Assembly: GCA_024123915.1 (NCBI GenBank)
Contig: CP099650.1
Location: 6,696,001-6,760,000 of the forward strand
Source: Oxalobacteraceae bacterium OTU3CAMAD1
GTDB lineage: Bacteria > Pseudomonadota > Gammaproteobacteria > Burkholderiales > Burkholderiaceae_D
Length of the DNA stretch: 64,000 bases
Reading direction: 5' to 3'
The translations under genes were made by a program, and so were the position numbers. Below the pieces are notes generated by a model that ran no database searches, was not told the origin of the DNA, and saw only the letters and a program-made list of their open reading frames with translations. This document shows, piece by piece, positions 52,503 to 60,558 of this stretch; within the stretch, counting starts at the first letter, position 1, and each line of letters begins with the position of its first letter.

Positions 52503-53546
52503 ATGGACATATCCGAACTTCTCGCATTCTCCGTCAAGAACAAGGCCTCGGACTTGCACCTGTCGGCCGGGCTGCCGCCGATGATACGGGTGCACGGCGA
52601 CGTGCGGCGCATCAATCTGCCGCCACTCGAGCACAAGGAAGTGCACGGCATGATCTATGACATCATGAACGACGGCCAGCGCAAGGCGTATGAGGAGATG
52701 CTGGAGGTCGACTTCTCGTTCGCGATCCCGGGGCTGGCGCGCTTCCGCGTCAACGCCTACAACCAGGAGCGCGGCGCCTCGGCGGTGCTGCGCACGATTC
52801 CATCGAAGATCCTCAGCCTCGAAGAGCTCAACGCGCCCAAGATCTTTGCCGAATTCGCGCTCAAGCCGCGCGGCCTGGTGCTGGTGACCGGCCCGACCGG
52901 CTCGGGCAAATCGACGACCTTGGCGGCGATGGTCAACCACCTCAACGAAAACGAATACGGCCACATCCTCACGATCGAGGACCCGATCGAATTCGTGCAC
53001 GAATCGAAGAAATGCCTGATCAACCAGCGCGAGGTCGGGCCGCACACGCTGTCGTTCAACAACGCGCTGCGCTCGGCGCTGCGGGAAGACCCGGACGCCA
53101 TCCTGGTCGGCGAGCTGCGCGACCTCGAAACGATCCGCCTGGCGCTGTCGGCGGCCGAGACGGGCCACTTGGTGTTCGGCACCTTGCACACCTCGTCGGC
53201 GGCCAAGACGATCGACCGCATCGTCGACGTCTTCCCTGCCGACGAAAAGGAAATGGTGCGCGCGATGCTGTCGGAATCGTTGCAAGCGGTGATCTCGCAA
53301 ACGCTGCTCAAGACCAAGGACGGCGCGGGCCGCGTGGCCGCGCACGAGATCATGGTCGCCACGCCGGCGATCCGCAACCTGATCCGCGAATCGAAGATCG
53401 CGCAGATGTACTCGGCGATCCAGACGGGCAGCAACGTCGGCATGCAAACCTTGGACCAGAACCTCACGGACCTGGTGCGGCGCAACGTCATCTCCGCCGC
53501 CGCCGCCCGCAGCGCCGCCAAAACCCCGGACAACTTCCCCGGCTAA
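52503..53546 (+). CDS. pilT: Type IV pilus retraction ATPase PilT
   Basis: A 347-residue hexameric ATPase, the usual PilT length. N-terminal PAS-like domain, Walker A GPTGSGKS (130-137), Walker B AILVGELRD (199-207), His box GHLVFGTLH (221-229). It depolymerises pili for twitching motility and DNA uptake. It is followed after 199 bases, filled by repeats, by pilU; it is divergent from yggS, as in many proteobacteria. Confidence 0.94.
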   Translation: MDISELLAFSVKNKASDLHLSAGLPPMIRVHGDVRRINLPPLEHKEVHGMIYDIMNDGQRKAYEEMLEVDFSFAIPGLARFRVNAYNQERGASAVLRTIPSKILSLEELNAPKIFAEFALKPRGLVLVTGPTGSGKSTTLAAMVNHLNENEYGHILTIEDPIEFVHESKKCLINQREVGPHTLSFNNALRSALREDPDAILVGELRDLETIRLALSAAETGHLVFGTLHTSSAAKTIDRIVDVFPADEKEMVRAMLSESLQAVISQTLLKTKDGAGRVAAHEIMVATPAIRNLIRESKIAQMYSAIQTGSNVGMQTLDQNLTDLVRRNVISAAAARSAAKTPDNFPG

Positions 53547-53568
53547 ACCAGTGGGGTCATAAACCAGT

Positions 53569-53728
53569 GGGGTCAGTCTGTCATTCGGACACGGGCTCTA
53601 CACCCCCGGGGGTCAGGTCCGACATTCGGACACGAACTCTGCCGCTGCACTGCCGGGCTTGTGTCCGAATGTCGGACCTGACCCCGGGGTTGAAGTTGAG
53701 CTCGTGTCCGAATGTCGGACCTGACCCC
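53569..53728. repeat. GGGGTC-family repeat cluster between pilT and pilU
   Basis: Four copies of a 25-27 base unit: two forward (53569-53593, degenerate; 53609-53635, GGGGTCAGGTCCGACATTCG then GACACGA) and two inverted (53661-53685; 53703-53728). The second and third can form a stem of about 25 base pairs with a loop of about 25 bases. GTGGGGTCA also appears twice just before (53551, 53567). The whole lies between the pilT stop and the pilU start. Confidence 0.85.
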
Positions 53729-53745
53729 GCTTTTGAAGGAATACC

Positions 53746-54882
53746 ATGGAACGCGACCAGGCCTCCAAATTCATGTTCGATCTGCTGCGGTTGATGACCA
53801 GCAAAAAAGGCTCGGACCTGTTCATCACCGCCGGCTTTCCGCCGGCGATCAAGATCGACGGCAAGATGACGCCCGTGTCGTCCCAGGTGCTGACCGCCGC
53901 CCATACCGTCGACCTGGCCCGCTCCATCATGAACGATAAGCAGACCGCCTCGTTTGAGCTGACCAAGGAGGCCAACTTCGCCATCAGCCCCGGCGACCTG
54001 GGCCGCTTCCGGGTGTCGGCGTTTGTACAGATGAGTTCGGTCGGCATGGTGCTGCGGACCATCACCAGCGACATCCCCAAACTCGACGACCTCGGCCTGC
54101 CCGAGGTGCTCAAGGAAGTCGTCATGGCCAAGCGCGGCCTGGTGATCATGGTCGGCGCCACCGGTTCGGGCAAGTCGACCACGCTGGCGGCGATGGTCAA
54201 CCACCGCAACGAGAACAGCTACGGCCACATCATCACCATCGAGGATCCGGTCGAGTACGTCCACCCGCACAAGAACTGCATCATGACCCAGCGCGAAGTC
54301 GGCGTCGACACCGACGACTGGGCCATCGCGCTGAAAAACACACTGCGCCAGGCGCCCGACGTGATCCAGATCGGCGAGATCCGCGACCGCGAAACCATGG
54401 ACCACGCGATCGCCTTCGCCGAGACCGGCCACCTGTGCCTGGCCACCCTGCACGCCAACAGCGCCAACCAGGCGCTCGACCGCATCATCAACTTCTTCCC
54501 CGAGGAGCGCCGCCAGCAGCTGCTGATGGACCTGTCGCTGAACTTGAAGGGCATGATCTCGCAGCGCCTGATCCCGCGCAAGGAGGCCAAGGGCCGCGCG
54601 GTGGCGATCGAGATCATGCTCAACTCGCCGCTGATCTCGGACCTGATCTTCAAGGGCCAGGTCCACGAAATCAAGGAACTGATGAAGAAGTCGCGCGAAC
54701 TGGGCATGCAGACGTTCGACCAGTCGCTGTTCGATTTGCACGAAGCCGATATCATCACGTACGAGGACGCGCTGCGCAACGCCGATTCCGTCAACGACCT
54801 GCGGCTGGCCATCAAGCTGGAAGGCAAGGCCGCCAAGAACCGCGACCTGTCCGCCGGCACCGAACATCTGGGCATTATCTAA
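53746..54882 (+). CDS. pilU: Type IV pilus ATPase PilU
   Basis: A 378-residue PilT-family ATPase, the usual PilU length. Walker A GATGSGKS (137-144), Walker B IQIGEIRD, and the PilU-type end TFDQSLFDLHEADIITYEDA. It assists PilT in pulling against load. AAGGAA lies before the ATG. It is separated from pilT by the repeat cluster above and followed by a glutathione peroxidase gene (11 bases). Confidence 0.92.
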   Translation: MERDQASKFMFDLLRLMTSKKGSDLFITAGFPPAIKIDGKMTPVSSQVLTAAHTVDLARSIMNDKQTASFELTKEANFAISPGDLGRFRVSAFVQMSSVGMVLRTITSDIPKLDDLGLPEVLKEVVMAKRGLVIMVGATGSGKSTTLAAMVNHRNENSYGHIITIEDPVEYVHPHKNCIMTQREVGVDTDDWAIALKNTLRQAPDVIQIGEIRDRETMDHAIAFAETGHLCLATLHANSANQALDRIINFFPEERRQQLLMDLSLNLKGMISQRLIPRKEAKGRAVAIEIMLNSPLISDLIFKGQVHEIKELMKKSRELGMQTFDQSLFDLHEADIITYEDALRNADSVNDLRLAIKLEGKAAKNRDLSAGTEHLGII

Positions 54883-54893
54883 CTAGGACTTCC

Positions 54894-55379
54894 ATGAGCA
54901 CCATCTTCGACATCTCCGCCGACAGCCTGACGGGCGCGCCCGTCGACCTGCGCCAGTACCAGGGCCAGGTCCTGCTGATCGTCAACACCGCCAGCAAGTG
55001 CGGCTTCACGCCGCAGTACAAGGGACTCGAGCAGGTCTACCAGCAGTTCAAGGACAAGGGCGTGACGGTGCTCGGCTTCCCGTGCAACCAGTTCGGCGCC
55101 CAGGAGCCGGGACAGGCCGACGAGATCGGCGCCTTCTGCGAGAAAAACTACGGCGTCACCTTCCCGCTGTTCGCCAAGATCGACGTCAACGGCGAGCGCG
55201 CCCACCCGCTGTTCGTCAAGCTGAAGAAGGACGCGCCCGGCATCCTCGGCACCGAGGCGATCAAGTGGAACTTCACCAAGTTCCTGATCCGCAAGGACGG
55301 CACCGTCTTCAACCGCTACGCCCCCGCCACCAAGCCGGAAGACCTGATCGCCGACATCGAGAAACTGCTGGCGGAATAA
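54894..55379 (+). CDS. Glutathione peroxidase (Cys-type)
   Basis: A 161-residue GPx-family protein. Peroxidatic C36 in NTASKCGFTPQY, Q70 in NQFGAQEPG, and W125-N126 in KWNFTKF form the catalytic tetrad. C64 and C82 are candidate resolving Cys, so reduction by thioredoxin rather than glutathione is possible. It removes hydrogen or lipid peroxides in the cytoplasm. It follows pilU by 11 bases and could be co-transcribed, though function is unrelated. Confidence 0.92.
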   Translation: MSTIFDISADSLTGAPVDLRQYQGQVLLIVNTASKCGFTPQYKGLEQVYQQFKDKGVTVLGFPCNQFGAQEPGQADEIGAFCEKNYGVTFPLFAKIDVNGERAHPLFVKLKKDAPGILGTEAIKWNFTKFLIRKDGTVFNRYAPATKPEDLIADIEKLLAE

Positions 55380-55487
55380 CAGTGTTGTCTAGTACATCAC
55401 GTAAATTCTGAAATCGTTTTCCGAAAACCGTGCTTTAGGTTAACTTTTCGGTAATAATGGCCCTTGGCCCCATCGAATCAAGTACCT

Positions 55488-58037
55488 ATGTCCGTGTTTG
55501 GAAAACTACTGTCGCCGTGGCTGCGGATGGGAATGTATTCCCGGCTGTTCGTGCCCATTTTCATCATCATCGCGATGGTGGTGGGCGTGCGCTACACCTT
55601 GCTGTTCCAGGCGGAGACCGCCGGCGCCAACGCGCGCTATCAAAAGGACGCCAGCGACATCGGCATCTATTTGCACAAGGCGCTGCTGCCGGCGCTGGCC
55701 GTGCCCGACCGCGCCGCCATCGACAGCGCGCTGGCCGACGCCCTGCTGCTCAGCCCCGACCTCGCCGCCGCGCGCCTCGACTTCGCCGGCGGCCATCTGG
55801 AGGCGCTGCGCCAGCCGCCGCCACGGTCCGACGTCCCCGCGTGGTTCGCCAAGCTGCATCCGCTCGAGCCGATCCGCCGCCACATCTACATCGGCACCGC
55901 CAGCCTGGTGCTGGAATTCGATCCCGCGCTGCCGGTGGCCGCCGTGTGGACCTCCGTCTGGAAGCAGATGGTCATCACCGCCCTCAACGTCACCGTCATC
56001 TACTCGCTGCTGGGCATTATCATCTTCGCCAACAAGCGCATGCTCAAGCGCCTCAACGACGTCACCCGGCGCTTCCAGGGCGGCGAGTATGACGCCAGGC
56101 TGCCGGTCGGCGGCACGCTGGAGGCGCGCATGCTGGCGATCACCTTCAACAACATGGCGCAACGCGTGCAGGCCTTGGTCGGCAAACTGCAAACGAGCGA
56201 GAAGGAGTTGAGCGAGCAGCTCAAACGCACGCTGATCGCGCAGGACCAGCTGCAGGCGCAGAAGGAGCGCATCGAAGTGACGCTGGCGTCGATCGGCGAC
56301 GCCGTCATCACCACCGACCTGACGGGCAGGATCGAATCCATCAACGACGTCGCCCAGCGGCTTACCGGCTGGACCGACAAGCTCGCGCGCGGCATGGAAC
56401 TGCACCAGGTGTTCGTCCTGGCGAATAACTTCGGCCAGCACTCCCTGCTCAAAGCGATGTCGGCGATCTACGACGGCGGCGAAGTGGTCAAGGTCGGCAA
56501 CCAGAGCCTGCGCAACCGCGCCGGCCAGACCTTCACGGTGGAGTACACGGCCAACGGCATCCGCGCCGCCCACGGCGAGGTGCAAGGTTCGGTGCTGGTG
56601 TTCCGCGACGTGACCGAACGCCGCCAGCTGATGCAGCAGATCTCCTGGCAGAGCAACCACGATGTCCTCACCGGCCTGCCCAACCGCGCGGCGCTGGCGG
56701 CGCGCTTCGAAAACGAGGTCGCGCGCGCGCGCGAGCAGGACTATCTGCTGGCCGTGTGCCTGTTCGATCTGGACCACTTCCAGCAGGTCAACGACACCCT
56801 GGGCCACGCCATCGGCGACGAGGTGCTCAAGCAGGTCGCCAGCCGTCTGCACGACTTCGCCGGCCAGCGCCACTACGTCGCGCGCCTGGGCGGCGACGAA
56901 TTCGTCCTGCTGCTGCCGGAGATGCATTCCCGCGCGGCAGTGGAGGTGGCGATGGACCGGCTGATGTCGACGCTCTCACGCGATTACCTGGCCGACGGCC
57001 AGGCGGTGGCGATGTCGGCCAGCGTCGGCATCGCCGTCTACACCGGCAATGAAATCAGCGCCGACAGCCTGCTGCGCCACGCCGACCAGGCGCTGTACCA
57101 GGCCAAGATCATGGGCCGCAACCGTTTTCACTTCTTCGACGCCGACCTCGACGAGCAGGTGCGCACGCACCACAACCGCCGCACCGAGGTGCGCTCGGCC
57201 CTGCTCGATGGCCAGCTGCGGCTGTACTACCAGCCCAAGCTGGACATGCGCAAGGGCCGCATCGTCGGCATGGAGGCGCTGCTGCGATGGCAGCATCCGT
57301 CGCGCGGCGTCGTCGGTCCGATGGAATTCCTGCCCATCGTGGAGCACAGCGACGTGATCGTCGACATCGGCGAGTGGGTGCTGCGCGAGGCGCTGCGCCA
57401 GCTGCAGCAATGGCGGGCCTTCGATCCGGCCTGGGTCATCAGCGTCAACATCGCCGCGCGTCATTTCCAGCGCGGCGATTTCGTCGACCGGCTCACCGCG
57501 ATCCTGTCCGAGTTCCCGGACGTGCCGCCGCACATGCTGGAGCTGGAGATCCTGGAATCGTCGGCGCTGAGCGATATCAACCACGTGCGCGGCATCATGC
57601 TTGACTGCCAGGCGCTGGGCATCAGCTTCGCGCTCGACGATTTCGGCACCGGTTATTCGTCGATGTCCTACCTCAAACGCTTGCCGGCGGATTTACTCAA
57701 GATCGATCAAAGCTTTGTGCGCAACATGCTGGTCGACCGCGACGATCTGCACCTGGTAAGCGCCGTCATCGGCCTGGCCAGGTCGTTCGGCCTGGGCGTG
57801 ATCGCCGAAGGCGTCGAGACGGTGGAACACGGAGCGATGCTGATGCGGCTGGGCTGCGATCTGGTGCAGGGATACGGCATCGCGCGGCCGATGCCGGCGG
57901 ACGAGGTGCTGGCGTGGGTCGGGGGCTTCGACATGGCGCCGACGTGGCAGGCCGCCGCCGCGCTGCCGCCGATCGTCAGCCTGCACGGGCAGGGGCCGGC
58001 CGGCGGCACCGCGCAAATCCCGTTGTTCGCGCAATAA
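55488..58037 (+). CDS. PAS-GGDEF-EAL cyclic-di-GMP signalling protein
   Basis: An 849-residue membrane sensor. Two helices (about 19-40 and 160-182) enclose a periplasmic domain; then HAMP (about 182-235), PAS (about 258-380), GGDEF (about 385-555) and EAL (about 565-815). GGDEF is intact (468-472), no RxxD inhibitory site precedes it, and EAL (596-598), N654, DDFGTGYSS (717-725), K738, EGVET and Q794 are all present. Both cyclase and phosphodiesterase may be active. The start at 55488 is chosen; an upstream TTG at 55464 has no ribosome site. It lies near pilTU and may set motility versus biofilm; this is an inference. Confidence 0.9.
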   Translation: MSVFGKLLSPWLRMGMYSRLFVPIFIIIAMVVGVRYTLLFQAETAGANARYQKDASDIGIYLHKALLPALAVPDRAAIDSALADALLLSPDLAAARLDFAGGHLEALRQPPPRSDVPAWFAKLHPLEPIRRHIYIGTASLVLEFDPALPVAAVWTSVWKQMVITALNVTVIYSLLGIIIFANKRMLKRLNDVTRRFQGGEYDARLPVGGTLEARMLAITFNNMAQRVQALVGKLQTSEKELSEQLKRTLIAQDQLQAQKERIEVTLASIGDAVITTDLTGRIESINDVAQRLTGWTDKLARGMELHQVFVLANNFGQHSLLKAMSAIYDGGEVVKVGNQSLRNRAGQTFTVEYTANGIRAAHGEVQGSVLVFRDVTERRQLMQQISWQSNHDVLTGLPNRAALAARFENEVARAREQDYLLAVCLFDLDHFQQVNDTLGHAIGDEVLKQVASRLHDFAGQRHYVARLGGDEFVLLLPEMHSRAAVEVAMDRLMSTLSRDYLADGQAVAMSASVGIAVYTGNEISADSLLRHADQALYQAKIMGRNRFHFFDADLDEQVRTHHNRRTEVRSALLDGQLRLYYQPKLDMRKGRIVGMEALLRWQHPSRGVVGPMEFLPIVEHSDVIVDIGEWVLREALRQLQQWRAFDPAWVISVNIAARHFQRGDFVDRLTAILSEFPDVPPHMLELEILESSALSDINHVRGIMLDCQALGISFALDDFGTGYSSMSYLKRLPADLLKIDQSFVRNMLVDRDDLHLVSAVIGLARSFGLGVIAEGVETVEHGAMLMRLGCDLVQGYGIARPMPADEVLAWVGGFDMAPTWQAAAALPPIVSLHGQGPAGGTAQIPLFAQ

Positions 58038-58059
58038 CCGAACGCCGCTGGCGGCTCGT

Positions 58060-58188
58060 GGCGGATTACGCTGCGCTAATCCGCCCTACGTGTCTCCGCA
58101 AGAAATCGCCTTTTCGTGGTCCGGGCCAGCGACCACGCTTGACCACGGAGACACGTAGGGCGGATTAGCCGGAACGGCGTAATCCGCC
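58060..58188. repeat. Composite palindromic repeat, copy 5 (inside-out arrangement)
   Basis: Two units face each other: GGCGGATTACGCTGCGCTAA then TCCGCC with CTACGTGTCTCCG inside (58060-58098), and its inverse CGGAGACACGTAG with GGCGGATTA ... TAATCCGCC (58146-58188). Thus the CTACGTGTCTCCG parts point inward, opposite to copies 1, 3 and 4. The 47-base spacer has its own stem CGTGGTC/GACCACG. It lies between the convergent GGDEF-EAL and glcF genes. Confidence 0.85.
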
Positions 58189-58204
58189 AAGCTCCGCCAA
58201 CGGC

Positions 58205-59443
58205 TCATCGCCGCTTGCGCGCGGCGAGCGCCCGGTCGATCAACTCGATCCAATGCAATACCGGCGTTTGCGTCCCCGATTGCAAATGCGCGGTGCAACC
58301 GACATTCGCCGAGACGATGGTGGTCGCCCCGGTATCGGCCAGATTCGCCAGCTTTCGGTCGCGCAGCTGCAGCGACAACTCCGGCTGCAGCAGCGAATAC
58401 GCGCCCGCCGAGCCGCAACACAAATGACTCTCCGCGCACAGGACCACATCAACGCCCACCGCGCGCAGCACGCCCTCCACCTTGCCTCGTATCTGCTGCC
58501 CATGCTGCAAGGTGCAAGGCGGATGATAGGCGACACGCTCCTTGGCAACCGCTCCGAGACGCGCCAGCCCCTCCTCGAACTCCGGCATAATTTCGCTCAG
58601 ATCGCGCGTCATCATCGAGATGCGCGCCGCCTTGCCGACGTAGTCGCTGTCGTGCGCCAGCAGATGCCCGTAATCCTTGACGGTGGAGCCGCAGCCGGAC
58701 GCCGTCATGACAATCGCTTCCACCGCACGGCTTTCGACATACGGCCACCACGCGTCGATATTGCGGCGCATGTCGTCCAGGGCCGCCTCGTGGTCGTTCA
58801 AGTGATGCCGCACCGCGCCGCAGCAGCCGGCCTTGTGGGCGACAATCAACTGCACGCCCACCGCGTCGAGCACCCGCGCGGTGGCGGCGTTGATATCGGG
58901 CGCCATGGCCGGCTGCGCGCAGCCTTCCAGAACCAGCATCTTGCGCCCATGCTCGCGCGTCGGCCAGGCGCCGGCACGCGCCACAGCCGGGATCTTGTCC
59001 TGCATGGCGGGCGACAGCAACGGACGGAAAAGCTGCCCGGCGCGCAGCGCCGCCGTGAACACCGCCTTGCGCGGCAAGCCCTCCTTCAACACCTTGCGCT
59101 TCAGCTGCTCCATCAATGGGCGCTTGACGCGCTCCTCCACCACCTTGCGGCCGATATCGATCAGCCGCCCGTACTGCACCCCGGACGGACAGGTGGTTTC
59201 GCAGTTGCGGCAGGTCAGGCAACGATCCAAATGCGTCTGCGTCTTGGTGGTGACCGGCGCGCCCTCCAGCACCTGCTTGATCAGGTAGATGCGTCCGCGC
59301 GGCCCGTCCAACTCATCGCCCAGTAACTGGTAAGTGGGACAGGTGGCGGTGCAAAAACCGCAGTGCACGCAGGAGCGCAGGATGGCGTCGGCCTCGTCGC
59401 CTTCGCGGGTGTTCTTGATGAAATCGGCGAGATTGGTTTGCAT
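58205..59443 (-). CDS. glcF: Glycolate oxidase iron-sulfur subunit
   Basis: A 412-residue protein with two 4Fe-4S motifs, C25-x2-C28-x2-C31-x3-C35 and C75-x2-C78-x2-C81-x3-C85, and two CCG domains (KAGCCGAVRHH, ESHLCCGSAG). It carries electrons from the GlcD/GlcE flavoproteins to the quinone pool. It lies 10 bases after glcE, so glcDEF form an operon. A repeat follows. Confidence 0.93.
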   Translation of the reverse strand: MQTNLADFIKNTREGDEADAILRSCVHCGFCTATCPTYQLLGDELDGPRGRIYLIKQVLEGAPVTTKTQTHLDRCLTCRNCETTCPSGVQYGRLIDIGRKVVEERVKRPLMEQLKRKVLKEGLPRKAVFTAALRAGQLFRPLLSPAMQDKIPAVARAGAWPTREHGRKMLVLEGCAQPAMAPDINAATARVLDAVGVQLIVAHKAGCCGAVRHHLNDHEAALDDMRRNIDAWWPYVESRAVEAIVMTASGCGSTVKDYGHLLAHDSDYVGKAARISMMTRDLSEIMPEFEEGLARLGAVAKERVAYHPPCTLQHGQQIRGKVEGVLRAVGVDVVLCAESHLCCGSAGAYSLLQPELSLQLRDRKLANLADTGATTIVSANVGCTAHLQSGTQTPVLHWIELIDRALAARKRR

Positions 59444-59453
59444 AGGATTCTGG

Positions 59454-60548
59454 TCAATACATGCGGCCGGGATTGAAGATCCCCGCCGGATCGAAGGACT
59501 GCTTCAGCCGGTCGTGAATCTTTGCCACCGCCGGCGCCAAAGGATGAAAAACGCCAAGCGGCTTGTCCCCGCCCCGGAACAGCGTCGCATGCCCGCCGGC
59601 CGCCGCCACCGCGCTGCGGATGCCGGCCGCCTGCCCCGCATCGCAATCGTCCACCTTGAGCCAGCGCTGGGCGCCGCCCCACTCGATCAGCTGCTCGCCG
59701 CGCAGGATGATGGCGCTGGCCGCCGGCGGCACCGACAGGCGCCACAAGACGCCGCCGCTGAAGTAGTCGTGCGACTGGTCGCGCAGCGATGCCCAGAAGG
59801 CCGCGCCGTCGTCCAGCACCTCGCCGCCGAGCCTTTGCCGCGCCGCGGCCACCGCCGCTTCGGCGCCGGACAGGCGCAGCGACAGCGCGCCCCGGTGCCA
59901 GCAGCTTGCCGATATCGGCAGCGGCCGTCCCGCCCACTCGTTCAACCGCGTCAACGCCTGGATCTCGTCCATCTCGAACCGCAAACTGGCTTCGCCGATT
60001 GGCACCGGCAGCACCTTGAGCGACACTTCCAGTATCAAGCCCAAAGTGCCGAGCGATCCGGCCAGCAGGCGCGAGACGTCGTAGCCGGCGACGTTTTTCA
60101 TCACCTGGCCGCCGAAACGCAGCCCCTCGCCGCGTCCATCCATCAGCACCGCGCCCAGCACGAAGTCGCGCACGGCGCCGGCGCTGGCGCGGCGCGGCCC
60201 GGACAAGGCGCTGGCCACCACGCCGCCTATCGTCGATTCGGCGCCGAAGCGCGGCGGCTCGAAAGCCAGCATTTGATTGTGCCGCGCCAGCAGCGCCTCG
60301 ATCTCCGAAAGCGGCGTGCCGCACCGCGCGGTGATCACCAGCTCGGTCGGTTCGTACGACACGATGCCGGAATAGGCGCGCGTGTCGAGCACATCGCCGT
60401 CGAGCGCCTGGCCATACCAGTCCTTGGTGCCGCCGCCGCGTATGCGCAACGGCTTGCCGGCGGCCGTGGCGGCGCGAACACGGGCGCCAAGCTGTGCGGC
60501 GACACGGGTGAATGATTCGGTCGAGGCATCGTTCAATGAGTCAGTCAT
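59454..60548 (-). CDS. glcE: Glycolate oxidase FAD-binding subunit
   Basis: A 364-residue protein with a PCMH-type FAD domain (LRIRGGGTKDWYG, TIGGVVASALSGPRRA, VMKNVAGYDVSRLL) shorter than GlcD, as usual for GlcE. It partners with GlcD and GlcF to oxidise glycolate to glyoxylate. Gaps of 10 bases to both neighbours support one transcript. Confidence 0.92.
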   Translation of the reverse strand: MTDSLNDASTESFTRVAAQLGARVRAATAAGKPLRIRGGGTKDWYGQALDGDVLDTRAYSGIVSYEPTELVITARCGTPLSEIEALLARHNQMLAFEPPRFGAESTIGGVVASALSGPRRASAGAVRDFVLGAVLMDGRGEGLRFGGQVMKNVAGYDVSRLLAGSLGTLGLILEVSLKVLPVPIGEASLRFEMDEIQALTRLNEWAGRPLPISASCWHRGALSLRLSGAEAAVAAARQRLGGEVLDDGAAFWASLRDQSHDYFSGGVLWRLSVPPAASAIILRGEQLIEWGGAQRWLKVDDCDAGQAAGIRSAVAAAGGHATLFRGGDKPLGVFHPLAPAVAKIHDRLKQSFDPAGIFNPGRMY

Positions 60549-60558
60549 GTCGCTCCGT

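Noticed and set aside
53569..53728. CRISPR array between pilT and pilU
   Set aside because: Units occur in both orientations with irregular spacing, only four copies, and no cas genes; it is a palindromic repeat cluster.
47234..54882. Recent tandem duplication or assembly duplication of pilU
   Set aside because: The two PilU-like proteins differ throughout and have different flanks; they are old paralogues.
55506..56927. 473-codon antisense frame over the GGDEF-EAL gene
   Set aside because: Sense frame has five intact domains; antisense product is His/Gln/Arg-rich without any fold signature.
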